Below, in pieces: positions 26,759 through 37,789 of a stretch of DNA of 64,000 bases. Origin of the DNA: Citrus sinensis (Eukaryota > Streptophyta > Magnoliopsida > Sapindales > Rutaceae); the NCBI RefSeq assembly GCF_022201045.2, contig NC_068559.1, positions 24,745,501-24,809,500 of the forward strand, in the 5' to 3' direction. The notes beneath the pieces are model-generated. The model had not been told where the DNA came from, did not search any database, and saw only the letters and a program-made list of their open reading frames with translations. Each line of letters starts with the position of its first letter. The first letter of the stretch is position 1. The translations under genes were made by a program, and so were the position numbers.

Positions 26759-28565
26759 GGGTCCGCCTAACGTGCAACAGTTGCACGGTATCCCATTTTT
26801 TGTCTTTTTTCAACTCAGCCAATGGATCAACGGTTAAAGTGTTCAACGGCCAGGATGTGTTCAATTGGCTATTAACACTTAAGTCCCTACTGTTTATTAC
26901 AAAATCATAAAAGTTAAAAGTTTTTAAATATTTACTTACATAATTTCTGTTGTTTTAAATTTTTTAAAGTTTGATCCATTGACTTAATTTGATCATAAAA
27001 ATAATTGATGGTGTAAATATAATAATGTAATATCACATACAATTTTTAAACATATGAAAATTTGATAAATGTAAATAATATTTTTTGATAAATAATATAT
27101 ATTTAATGTAAAATAAATAAATTGAATATGTTTTAAGAATATAGGTTATTAACCTTGATACTTTAGAAAATTATAAAATAAAAAGGTGAAATTTCAAAAT
27201 AAGAAACATGTAAAAAGTCTTAGGTTGTAAAATTTTATTATTTTAATATTACAAAACTTTACTCTTTTATTACATTTTTGTTTTTAGCATTAGTTGACAT
27301 GTTAGTTTATTTATACATACAATATGTTAATTGACCTATAAAATATCAATATATATATAGCCCAACAAAGTTATAGAAAGATAAATAAAGAATAACATAA
27401 AAGGAAGTTAGTTTATTTTTTTAAGAATATTTCAAAAGCATTTGAGCTTCATATTTGTTGAGAATTATCATTTTTTTAAGATATTTGAGCTTGTGAATCT
27501 TGTTGTAATGATAATTTATTATTTATTCTTGATTAAAAATAATTGAATAGTAAATTTATTGATTTCCAAATGCTCTTTCAAATATAGGGTAGTTGGTTAA
27601 TTTTTATTGTATTAGCCTAAACTTTGTGATGATAGCTAATCAACCATTGTAAAAGATCTACCACGATTATTTTTACTTTCTCTACATCCCTCTAGACCAT
27701 CATCAATAAAAAAGTTAAAGGTCCGTTTGGCACACTATATTATGTTATATTATATTATATTATGTAATGCACATGTATTATATTATATTATATTACATTA
27801 GCAGTATATTATAATAATTATAATAAAATTATACAACATTTGGTAATTGGTATTATCCTGTACTGCATTAATTTTGTACTAAAATTAAACTAAAATTATT
27901 TAAATTTATTATTAATTATATTAAATTATTATTTGCATAATTATTTTTACATAAATATAATATGATATAATAAAATAATATTATAGTATAATTTATTTTT
28001 TTATTTTTATTATAATTAATAAAAATAAAAAAAATAATTAAAATATATGTAATGCTTAATTAAGGCAAAATAATAATAATGACAGTGGTATTATTTAATA
28101 GTCAAAACAAAAAAAAATTATAAAGTTTAATGATGATGACGACGACGACGACAACATTAATATAAATATAATAATTAGAATAATAAGATTAATAAATTTA
28201 TTAATATTAATAAAATAATAATTCAATAATAATTCAGTAATAAATTTAATATATTTTAAAAATAGTGACGGTAATAAAATTAATAAATAATAATAATAAT
28301 GATAACTGATAAAGCAATCATAACAATTAAAATAATAAATTTTAATAATAATAATAATGACATTAATAAATAATAATAATAACAGTTAAAAAAATTTCAA
28401 AAGTCATTTTATAATTTTATCCAGAGAAAAGGACCTATACTACCCTAAATTTATAACTTATAGTATCTATTCAGTTTTCTTATAAATATAGGGTAGTGTA
28501 GTGTAATTGTTGGAAAAAGACAAAATTCCGTGGTACCCTGTAACTGTTGCACGGTAGGCAGACCC
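26759..28565. mobile_element. Nested non-autonomous MULE (element B), 1.8 kb, 9-bp TSD
   Basis: The ends GGGTCCGCCTAACGTGCAAC and, inverted, GGGTCTGCCTACCGTGCAAC match for about 57 bases, including a GTCTTTTT block. CACATGAAT flanks it at 26750-26758 and 28566-28574. The end contains GTGCAAC-A-GTTGCAC at 26772-26786, the same palindrome plan as element A's GTGCCAC-A-GTGGCAC, so A and B have related ends and could share a transposase. The interior is AT-rich (TAT and AAT runs, a GAC microsatellite near 28140) and has no gene. Confidence 0.82.
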
Positions 28566-29116
28566 CACATGAATTAGTGAGTTGTCAAATGTAAAAAAAT
28601 TTAAGAAATACAAACTTTTACTATCAATCCCCGTCATTACCCATTCAAAATGTTTCGTTACCGTTTTCCGGCAAGCGCCATACACAAAATCACAGCGAAT
28701 TGACTGAGAAAAACCAGAAAATTTATTAGAAAAATACTAGCATAATTTTGATAAATTTGCACATATGTAATTTTTTTTTTAATATTGTAAGGAAAGATAA
28801 AAAACTTGATCATGGTGAACATAATTGTTTTATTTACTTATAAAATTGTGAATATTTGTACTTGTAAAGGACGAAAATGTTAATAAAGTCAGTGATTTAC
28901 GCATCATAAGCTTCAGCCCTTGTACTTTAGTTGTGTCAGTCTATAAATTATTATTACGGGTAATATTGTCTTATCAAAGTGAACAGTTAGTCAATAAAAA
29001 TAAAAACCCCAGATAAATTATGGTACGGGGTCTTTTAAAATTAAAATAAGTTTCCCCATCTACTAGCAACATCCTCAAACCTCAGGGGAAGTTTATAAAA
29101 ATAACCCAGTTTATTA

Positions 29117-29389
29117 TTTTCTTCGGGAATGATATCACGTGTCTTAGTGGCCAAGGGACGGGGCTGAACTGCTGGGCTGCGGTAAGTGAAGGGCTCTCTC
29201 GCGTTTTAAAAATCCTTGCACGCGGGAAAAGACACCAACTTGAAGCTTCTTTGTGCCGCCTACCCTATTGAAAGAAGTTTCGTAGAAGGTACTGAAAGCA
29301 GAAGAATAAACTTGCGGACAAAACATATTTTAACAGAGGAAGAAAATATCTCAACCACCTGAAATTTGACGTTATCTGATGGTGAACTT
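29117..29389. other. Upstream region of the FAR1-like gene
   Basis: Between the end of element C and the first ATG of the FAR1-like gene. It is less AT-rich than the flanking nested elements and contains no clear TATA box. It may be what is left of that gene's promoter, cut short by the insertion of element C only about 280 bases upstream. Confidence 0.35.
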
Positions 29390-32026
29390 ATGACCACAAT
29401 GACTGATTCAGACGAAGGATTGTATGACGGAGATGATATGCAGTACCAGATTAATGTAACTTCCGACGATGAACGCAGCTCAGATGCATCAGCTCACAAT
29501 GAAGTGGAGACAGACAATGAAGGGGCAGGAATGGTGGCTGAACCGCAGTTGAACATCGAAGGCGACAACCGTGGAGGAAGTGGTCAGTTGGAGAACGATA
29601 CTCAACAACAGCAGTGTACTGAAGATTGTAGTGAGGCTGAGAGTGCGCTTCCGGAAATGTTAGCAAAAGAATTCGCAAGTGAAGAGGAGGCTGGCATATG
29701 CTACCAAGAATATGCAAGGACAGTTGGCTTCGGCATTCGGAAACACAATAAACGCAGAAATGTGAAGGGGAATATCACTGGCAGAACGTGGGTTTGCAGC
29801 CGACAGGGATTCAGGGCTGCAAAGCACATGGAAAACAGATGCAGAGGGCGAGAAGCCAAGGCTGTTACAAGGACGGGATGTAGAGCACAATTTCGAGTTA
29901 TTTACAATGAAGATACTGGCCGATGGGCGTGTAGTTTTCTTCAACGCGTCCACAATCACAACTTAACACCGCCTCAGCTAGTGCACCACATTAGGTCTCA
30001 CAGAGGAGTGACGGGTCCCGACTTGTCAGCAGCTTTATCATTACATAAAGTGGGCGTGAAGCCATCTCAAATTCACGAGTTTATGGTTGACAGATCAGGA
30101 GGTTACGACAAGGTTGGGTATAATAGGAGGGATGTTGAAAATAGGCTGGCTGCCACGAGGCATGCATCGTTGAAAGAATCAGACGCTGAGACATGCCTAT
30201 CATATCTCGATGGAAGAAAAAGCTCGGATCCGTCATTCTTTTATGACTTCACAATCACTAGTTCCAATCGACTTGGGGACTTGTTTTGGTGCGATGGCGG
30301 ATCATGCGCAGATTATGCATTATTTGGTGATGTTATTGCATTCGATGCAACTTACAAGACCAATGCATATCGGAAGCCTCTCGTGGTTATTTTGGGGATA
30401 AATCACCATCGGCGAACAATTGTATTCGGGTTTGCTCTGTTGTCAGATGAGACAGAACACACGTACACATGGTTGTTAGAGACATTGATGACAGCAATGA
30501 ACAACAAGCATCCGAGGACAGTTGTAACCGACGGGGACAAAGCAATGCGAAATGCAATAAGCAAGACATTTCCAGAAGCTTCACACAGGTTGTGTTGCTG
30601 GCATTTGGTCCGAAATGCTCAAACAAATATTCAAAACCCTGAATTTACAACGGAATTCCGCCGCTGCATGATGAACGCTTACACAAAAGAAGAATTTGAC
30701 CGAAAATGGAAATTGATGGTGGATAACCATAATGTTGCCGCAAATGAATGGGTTGTTAAGATGTTTGAAGATAGACATATGTGGGCTGAGGCTTATTTGC
30801 GTGGAAAGTTTTTTGGGGGAATGCGAAGCACTCAAAGGTCAGAAGGAATGAATGCGTATCTAAACCATTACGTGAATAGAAGGCTCTGATTGATAGAATT
30901 TGTTAAACATATGGACCGACTAATGGATCGACAAAGGGAAGCAGAGGGGAAGGATGACTTTAACAGTTCTGATGGACGTCCTGTTTTGGTTACACATTTA
31001 AAGATGTATGAGCAGCAAGCAGCTGAAAAGTTCACAAGGGCCATGTTTCGCCTCGTACGAGAAGAAATCGACAAGGAAGCGTTGTTAACTGCAGAAATGT
31101 GTGACCAGGATATAATGTCAACAACGTACAGGGTTAGGCGGTTTGGATCGGTTGGAAAAGAGGTGAAAGTAGTGATTAATGAGACCAGCAAAACCTTATC
31201 CTGCACCTGCAAGTTGCTTGAGACAATTGGAATTCCATGCTCGCATTCATTTGTTGTGTGCAAGGCTCAGAATATGACAGAAATTCCAAGTTCGATGATT
31301 CTTTCTCGATGGAGTAAAGCTGCAAAGATAAAAGCTCACACTTCGTCCGATATAAGTTATAATAAATCACATTACATGACGGAGCTGGCTCGTATTGGCC
31401 AAATATATGCAGCATGTCGAAGTTTGCTAAGATTCGCTGGATCAAGTTTGGCCGCATACAATGTGGCAATTACAGATATTCACCAGTTGACTTTGAAGTT
31501 GCAGGCAATGTCTCACACCGAAGAACCAGCAAGGCAACCTTTAGCGAGGAGAGACACAGTAGTACAAGATCCGGAAGTTGTTCTTACCAAAGGTTCAGTT
31601 AAAAAAACGAAGATGGGACAACCACAACAACGAAAATGTAGCAGATGTGGTCAGCGAGGGCACAATGTTAGAAAGTGCAAAAAACGAGGAGGGACAAGAC
31701 AGCAGCTGGATGACTGTTCAAGCCATTGCATGCAATTTTTTTGTGGTAGTAATGTAATGGGACCAAATGCGACAGACGCAGCAGACACAAACCAGGCGCC
31801 GCAACAACCCACACGATACCTTAACGTTATGTCGCGGCAGCAAATAGGAGAAAATGGTAGACAATTTTCTCCTACATCAGAGTCATGGTTCCAGCAATTT
31901 TCAGCCAGTACAGCAAGTCAATCAACCGACCCAACTCTAAACACAAGTGCCTTTGCAAGTGTATCCAACTGCATTGCAACCTCATCTTCTACACCAACTA
32001 ACTACGCCCACATTTGGAATCTGTAA
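29390..32026 (+). pseudogene. FAR1/FRS-type MULE transposase-like gene with one in-frame TGA
   Basis: FAR1/FHY3-family proteins derive from MULE transposases; some still transpose and some became transcription factors. The first ATG is at 29390. After an acidic N-terminus comes a FAR1 DNA-binding domain (about residues 95-190: FASEEEAGICYQEYA, then VHNHN). A MULE domain follows, with D in AFDATY (about 319), D in VVTDGDKAM (about 381), the HRLCCWH motif and the SEGMN glutamate region. After a TGA at 30887-30889 the same frame stays open for 378 more codons with a SWIM finger (CTCKLLETIGIPCSH) and a CCHC knuckle (CSRCGQRGHNVRKC). The stop falls between NRRL and LIEFVKHMD, in the middle of a normally continuous helix, so it truncates the protein before the SWIM domain. 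It is one C-to-T step from CGA (Arg). The gene is single-exon. It belongs to a different MULE lineage from the transposase at 6105-8528. The domain order and the CCHC knuckle favour a transposase over a domesticated factor. Confidence 0.85.
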
Positions 32027-32632
32027 AAGAATATTGGCGCTACTCCAAAAAGATCTAGAGGTTGGGGATTTAATACAACTATTTTTTTGCTCCCACTGTA
32101 TCCGTTAATTTTGCAACAAAAAAAAGAATATTTAAGAGGCAGTTGAGAAACAATTTTTATACCTATGCCAAGCTTAAATAAGCACAACTTGCGTAACTTC
32201 ATTCAATCCCTCGTTGAGTTCAATTACTACATAAAGCATCTTCCTCAGGACTACAACATAAAATGAATATTTCAGTAACTTGGCCAGGCCAAAGTATCAG
32301 TATCATATAATATGCAGAATTCAGAGAAGATGTTATTTCAGCTAACAGCATGTACTGATATAATACTCCAGGAACAGCCATCTTGACAAATTAAAAATTG
32401 ACGGCAATGTAAACTCATAAATGATTAAGTTCAGTAGTGAGACACTGCGACATCCACGATGGAAACTTTATTGTTATATGCCAGCAACAAAACATAAGTT
32501 GTTTATCACTCACAATTGTCAGTGGTTGATTGTGCTTTTTGGAATGATGAACTGCAACTGTCAAACCCAGTAATTTTTTCTTTTCGGAAAGCATGGATGC
32601 ACTTATACAATAGAACGTCAAATCAAATGCAG
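32027..32632. other. Convergent 3' region between FAR1-like and Ulp1-like genes
   Basis: The plus-strand FAR1-like gene and the minus-strand protease gene point toward each other across these 600 bases. They should contain both 3' UTRs. No frame, repeat or RNA gene is supported. Confidence 0.4.
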
Positions 32633-35600
32633 CTAATGGCGACGACCATGCCCCATTTGGCTCGCACTCCGAAGCTGTCGTACGCGCTTCTTTTCAATCG
32701 CTTCATAAATTGAATGGGCTTCATCGTCAACACGCGATCGATGCTTCTCAGCCTTCAAACGAACATTGTCCTTCAAACAGTTGAAACTGTATGTCATGAG
32801 ATCTATCAGAATGCGTGCCCTCTCACTATCTGAATCAAACTTTATCTGAATGAAATGAACAAACACAATAAGTACAAGGCAGCAAAAATTGAATGGATAC
32901 ATAATTAATATTAACGGCCTGGGTTATAGCATTGAACAGTTAAAAATGTTACGCACCTCTGCCTCCGAAAGGCATGACCACATTTTATGTCTCTCCATCA
33001 TCAACATAACATATAGTGCACAATCAGATTCGTTACGTATACTGGCCTGCCTGGTACAAAGCTGGATTACGAACTCGCTCATGTTTAACCTTCCCGATAA
33101 ACAATTTGAGCCACAATGTTGCAACGCCATCTCAATGAATTGTAGCTGCAGGAACATCCGTCAATCGATAGATTGCAGTAATAACAATAGTAATATTTGA
33201 CACTTCATTTTAAAACAAAGGAGGATTATTTACAACAACAATGGTTCATTTATAAGTAATTTTTTTTGGCAACAAAGTACACTCGATTGGCATCTACATT
33301 GGTAACTCACCGCTCGTTTGCATTCAACAACGAACATTTGTGACTTCATTGCAGTGGGCAGTGGATCCCATATCTCCACCCGCATTTCGTATATTAATAC
33401 AACCAATAAGTACCAGTGTGTAAAACCATGGTTCACCGGGACAAAAATCTATTGATGATTGCAATACCAGGGTGAAATAAACTGACAGATAACATCAAAA
33501 TTAACTAAAAACGAGGTTTGCTGATTGCTTAAGTAAAAAATGCTTACTTGCTTACACGAACCAATATTCGCCAGGTATAAATCACCACTGATAAATTGTT
33601 TAATACCAAAAGTAAGGTCTGTGGGGTCCCCACTGATGTTATCGTGCAACTGTACAGTTTATAGAACATCAACGCTATCACAGCCGAAACTAAAATTATA
33701 GGCAATGGAAATAGTGGGTTGCCAAACTTGAATAACAAATATTTGTAATGCTCTAGTTAAATGTAATTACAAGAACAATATCTCAACTTACATGCATAGT
33801 AAACAGATGCACCATATTGAATGAACACACGAAATTTTATGTTAAACTGTCCCTTAGGGGATAAAATTTTAATATTGCAATATAACACAAAGTCCTTATA
33901 GCAGAATACGCTGGCAGAAAAAGGCTGAAATTACTGTTTCCCACGTTTACACTCGCATTCGCAGATAACAATTCTGAGACAGCAGAAACAATCTGAAAAG
34001 TACGAGTATTAACACTTGCATGTAAGGGGTATTCACTTCATTCAACATATAAACAAATAACAAAAACGTCAAGCCCCATTAAATTCCAAGAGCAATCATT
34101 ATAAAATGTGTATGTATTATTCATACAAGTACAGCACTTGACAGAAGGTGGTTGTACCTTCACATTGATTGTACTTCTAGGAGAGAGAGACATAATATCA
34201 TGTCTGCTGATGCAATTGAAGTTCGTCTTAAAAACTATTTCCCTGCAACGGAAAATCTATCATGCAGACATTTTTGCCATAATTATTGATTTCCTACAAT
34301 TAAGTCCGTTTATTCGAAGCTCAAACACAATCAAGTAACTTTTTATATGAATGCCAGTACTAATTCAACGACATAAGTAATACGTTACCCCTTATTCAAA
34401 TTTTCATCCATGCAGAAGTTAATCAACATCTCGTCATCAGTACTCAAAGGTCTTTGCATCACATATGGTCCAACCCGATAACGTGCTCTGCCAGCACCTA
34501 TCTGATTAAGTGGTGACTTTGGATGGACTACATTCCCAGTCTTTTTATTCGGTTCTGAACACTTCTGCACCACAGCAGGCTCCTGCAACATATTTTCCTC
34601 ATAATAATTACAAAATTATAAAACATAAATTACATTCGGTTAACCAAAAACAACTAAAAGAAGATGCAAATTTCAGATTTAACTTTTATTAGTTACAGAT
34701 AACCTCAATCCTTATGTTACTATGCAAGCTTTCACTGCATGGTGGGGACGTCTGAGTCTCCATGACAAAATCTGCTACATCAATTAAATCCATATGTTGT
34801 GCATCTTCACAAACATCTTTTTCCTTGATTTCATTATTCTGGTACATACTGCCACTTGCTGCACTTTTGTACAATTGCTTACTCTCACAGTTGGTTCAAA
34901 CTCCCTCTCCTTTGGTTGCATCACTCCAGTCCTTCCCCTTATCGTTATTGCCATGGTTACTGCGGCACGATCCATCCGTCTTTAAATTTTCAACATATCC
35001 TGATGGCCTACTTGATATCACTACTGCCTTATCCAATTGACTAACTGACTTTATTTTCGTCATTCCCGGGGCTGTTGTCATCTGTCTAACATCCGAGTCT
35101 CTAAAATCTTCTTCCACAGCCATACTGCATCCATCTGACCTTGAGTTCGCCTTTATTACAGATGCAGCACAGACTCGTATCTAGTAAAACAATTTTACAA
35201 GTACGAAGTTATAAGTAAAGTGCTGAACCAAATATATATGTAACATCCAACTACAATAAATGTAAAGCAAGGACATATTGAAAAGCAGTATTCATGGATC
35301 GCACGTTTTTCATTGTAAGCATATTATTTGCTTTCATAGAATCCCACAAATTTACAATTCCTTTTTCAGATTACCTCATCGCTACTATAACCACCTTTAT
35401 TCTCTATCCATTTCATCAACCGCTTTATCTCATCTACGTTCCACAAGGCCAGGGGACACATAGACCTGTCTCTTTGTACTTTTCCATACACTATAGAATT
35501 AAAATAAAGCATCTGGAATAAACAAAAACAACAATGCAAATTATAGTCAGTTACTCAACTGAACAAAGTGAAGGAAAATATTGACACTATATCATTCCAA

Positions 35601-36657
35601 GATGCGATATCACCTCTAAGTACAAAAGACAGCCGCCTATGTATGCCAATTTCTCTTCCTTGTACCTAGTAATGCCTTCAAGAAATTTATGAAAACAAAA
35701 TGTGGCCCAATTCCTCTTCTGGATACAGTTCACATCTTTCAAAGAAAATAAGAAATTACAACTTATGTGTACTCCACCAGGGGGACATAGAACAGTATAT
35801 AGAGTAAACAACATAAATGTGACTTTGAACCTATCATCGGCTGCCGTCGAATTACTCAACATTTCTGCCAATTTCTTGATGTTGATTCCTGTAGATGATG
35901 CACTGAACATCTTTACATATGATTCAACTTCTTTGATGTCACCCTGTAATCTTAAAGGCATGCCCCCATCTATTAATCCCATGACATGACCAAAGCTATT
36001 AGCACTGAGCTCTACCTCATTACCATTCAAAACTACAACGCGCCTACATACATCAATCCTATCTACCAACCAACCACAAAGCTTCCTTTTCAGCCTACCA
36101 CTATTCAACTCAAGCACGCTCCCCATACCCATTTCACATACAGCTGCTCTTTGTTCATCAGATAGATTTGTAACAGCTGCTGCCAATCTGTCTGGTGCAC
36201 ATCGTGTAAAATATGTGTTAGTTGCTTCCCCTTTGACTGCTTGTTCGACTCGGACTTTGTACTTCCATTTCATCTTTGGTGGTAAATTTTTAAATGACGT
36301 CGCAATTTCCCTTCGAACCTGCAGTTAATAGAAACACACAGACATACACCTTATTGCCAATTAAAAAGGTGTTGCGGTACACTAAATTTTATTTCCATTT
36401 AACGCACCTCTCTTGTAATGCTGGTGTTTGCATCTGTTGCCTTCATTTTACGCACAGTTGCACCACTGAAAGTAACTCAAATCATTTCCAATCCACTCGT
36501 CATTGATAAAATTTAGTTATTTGGATAGTAAACATACTTACAAATAGCTGATGAATCCATAATGGGTATTACGTTCTATTGTTCGATTGCCTTCCATATC
36601 TTCGTTCAAGCTGTTTACGTCCCTACATTTTCGCTTGCGAACCTCCCCTACCTTCAT
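32633..36657 (-). CDS. Ulp1/SENP-like SUMO protease gene of the MULE-associated type
   Basis: C48 cysteine proteases of this kind process or remove SUMO. Exons I can join by frame and GT-AG borders, from the ATG at 36657: 36542-36657, 36408-36465, 35614-36318, 35375-35512, 34704-35180, 34389-34582 and 34158-34242. Less certain middle exons follow (about 33935-33992 and 33545-33650), then 33311-33448, about 32957-33149, and a last exon ending at 32633. The third exon carries the long helical module common upstream of Ulp1 domains in plant repeat proteins (FTRCAPDRLAAAV, then LYTVLCPPGG, then NWATFCFHKFL, YIGGCLLYLE). The protease core keeps a His motif (NHGFTHWYLLVV), an Asp motif (EIWDPLP) and a Cys motif (ESDCALYVM). 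One TGA at 34896-34898 lies in the hydrophilic linker of exon 5 and is one C-to-T step from CGA. A linker intron might remove it. It sits just inside the right end of element A, the usual place for the Ulp1 gene in Kaonashi-type MULEs. Confidence 0.75.
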
Positions 36658-37681
36658 TGCTGCACTGAAATTATAAATGAGTGCTTCTAACGAACTGCAC
36701 CATTCTGATTTTACAGAATTTAATTACAGGGTATGTGTAAAACCACAACAATAAGATCACAGTCTATAAACAGACTTATCTGTAACAACCATGCCACCGT
36801 CTACAATGTTAATCAATCATTTTCATAGACTCATTTCGAGGGGCTTCACACATTAAATGCCCATCAACATTCTTGATTTTCTAAGAAACACATTCATGCT
36901 AATTGATTCCAACAATCAAACTAACAATTGAACACTAACATCTCATCCATACATTATTGGTGACCAGAAGATAAAACAAAGTTAACAATTTCATTATAAG
37001 AACATGCCATAAATGTATGTCCTCATCAATTACCCATATAACTAATTGATACTTACAAAAGATATTTACTTACTAACAAATTTCAATTCATCGTCGAACA
37101 CTTTTAAGTCCCTCTTGTGCCTTCAAACCGGCAATTAGTGCAGTGAGATTCCTCAAATCAGTCCTCCCTAGTAACATCACATTCTTTGACGACCCCTGTT
37201 TACATACTTAATCGAAAATTTTCCCCATTACCACTCGTTTACTGAACTCTTCCACCAACTATTCAACTAACCCTAAAAACGTCTTTTATAAATATTCCAA
37301 CTAAAACAAATTGCAAGTTTATATCGAATTACCTACTACGTTGGATCATTCGATATGCCCACACTTTCAGCATCAGAAATTCCTTCGAATGCACATGCCG
37401 GGAATTTTTTTTTTTTATTTCACCATCGCCTCCCTACAACTGCGCGGACATATTCATGTACACATCAACCGTTTGCTAATATTCCACCAATAATTGCGAT
37501 CCAGGAATACCAATTTCGTGTGTTCACTTTTTGTCTACAGATTGATTTTCAAATGAAATCGCTGAAACGGTATGTCGTAGATCAAAGATCCTGAAATGCA
37601 CGCTCACTATTAGATGGTATTACACTCACCCAAAACCGGCTACAAAGGTTGTCAGTTCTCGCGGCCTTTCTCCAATAATTA
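36658..37681. other. Right interior of element A, upstream of the protease gene
   Basis: About 1 kb between the first recognised protease exon and the right inverted repeat. The ATG at 36657 follows directly after an acceptor-like CAG, so a further 5' exon or UTR exon and the promoter are probably here. Weak inverted similarity to the left end extends to about 37640. No independent gene is visible. Confidence 0.4.
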
Positions 37682-37780
37682 ATTTAAACCGTTGGATTGA
37701 ACGAGTAACCATCCAATGGCTTCACAGAATAAAGACAAAAAACTGTGGCACCGTGTCACTGTGGCACCACAGGATGACCC
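37682..37780 (-). repeat. Right terminal inverted repeat of element A
   Basis: Inverted partner of 2485-2583. The best conserved parts are the 23 bases nearest the interior and the GTCTTTATTCTG block; the outermost ten bases have drifted more. It is followed immediately by the TSD copy at 37781-37789. Confidence 0.88.
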
Positions 37781-37789
37781 TTCGTTTTG
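37781..37789. repeat. Right target-site duplication of element A
   Basis: Exact copy of the nine bases at 2476-2484, placed immediately outside the right inverted repeat. Confidence 0.88.

Larger units (their letters stand above)
25272..29107. mobile_element. Nested MULE (element C) with long inverted repeats and 9-bp TSD
   Basis: The first roughly 210 bases (25272-25483) are repeated in inverted orientation at about 28895-29107, including the stretches CCCCTGAGGTT, ATTGACTAACTGTT, GACAATATTACCC and ACAACTAAAGTACAAGGGCTGAA. The nine bases AGTTTATTA flank it at 25263-25271 and 29108-29116. Inside are a Harbinger-type MITE and another MULE (B) but no transposase, so this is a non-autonomous element enlarged by later insertions. 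It lies wholly within element A and therefore inserted after A was assembled, or was carried along with it. Confidence 0.8.
2485..37780. mobile_element. Giant Mutator-like element (element A), about 35.3 kb, with perfect 9-bp TSD
   Basis: What is seen: the first 99 bases (2485-2583) and the last 99 bases (37682-37780) are inverted repeats of each other, matching at about 77 positions by hand count with no gap. The nine bases just outside, TTCGTTTTG, are identical on both sides (2476-2484 and 37781-37789). A 9-bp duplication is the hallmark of Mutator-superfamily insertion. Inside lie a MuDR-type transposase near the left end, a Ulp1-like SUMO protease gene near the right end, and at least four further genes. 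A Ulp1-like gene carried with a MULE transposase is known from the Kaonashi/CUMULE type of plant MULE. What is inferred: the whole interval moved as one unit. Typical MULEs are a few kb to about 20 kb, so this one is unusually large; part of the size comes from nested insertions (25272-29107) and AT-rich filler. An alternative is two unrelated MULE ends that happen to match, but exact TSDs at both predicted ends argue against it. Confidence 0.88.

Noticed and set aside
28130-28400. GAC/AAT tracts that could be taken for a repeat array or CRISPR
   Set aside because: Simple microsatellite runs without spacers, and the organism is a plant.
27720-28440. GGTCCGTTTGGCA start of a possible MITE inside element B
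   Set aside because: The expected inverted right end is absent in this window, so no border can be given.
30384-30626. Open frames opposite the FAR1-like gene
   Set aside because: Shadow frames of a clear coding region on the plus strand.
33230-33436. Separate small gene starting at MNHGFTHWY
   Set aside because: It is an internal exon of the Ulp1-like gene: the acceptor at 33449-33450 and donor after 33311 give a phase-0 exon containing the His and Asp motifs.
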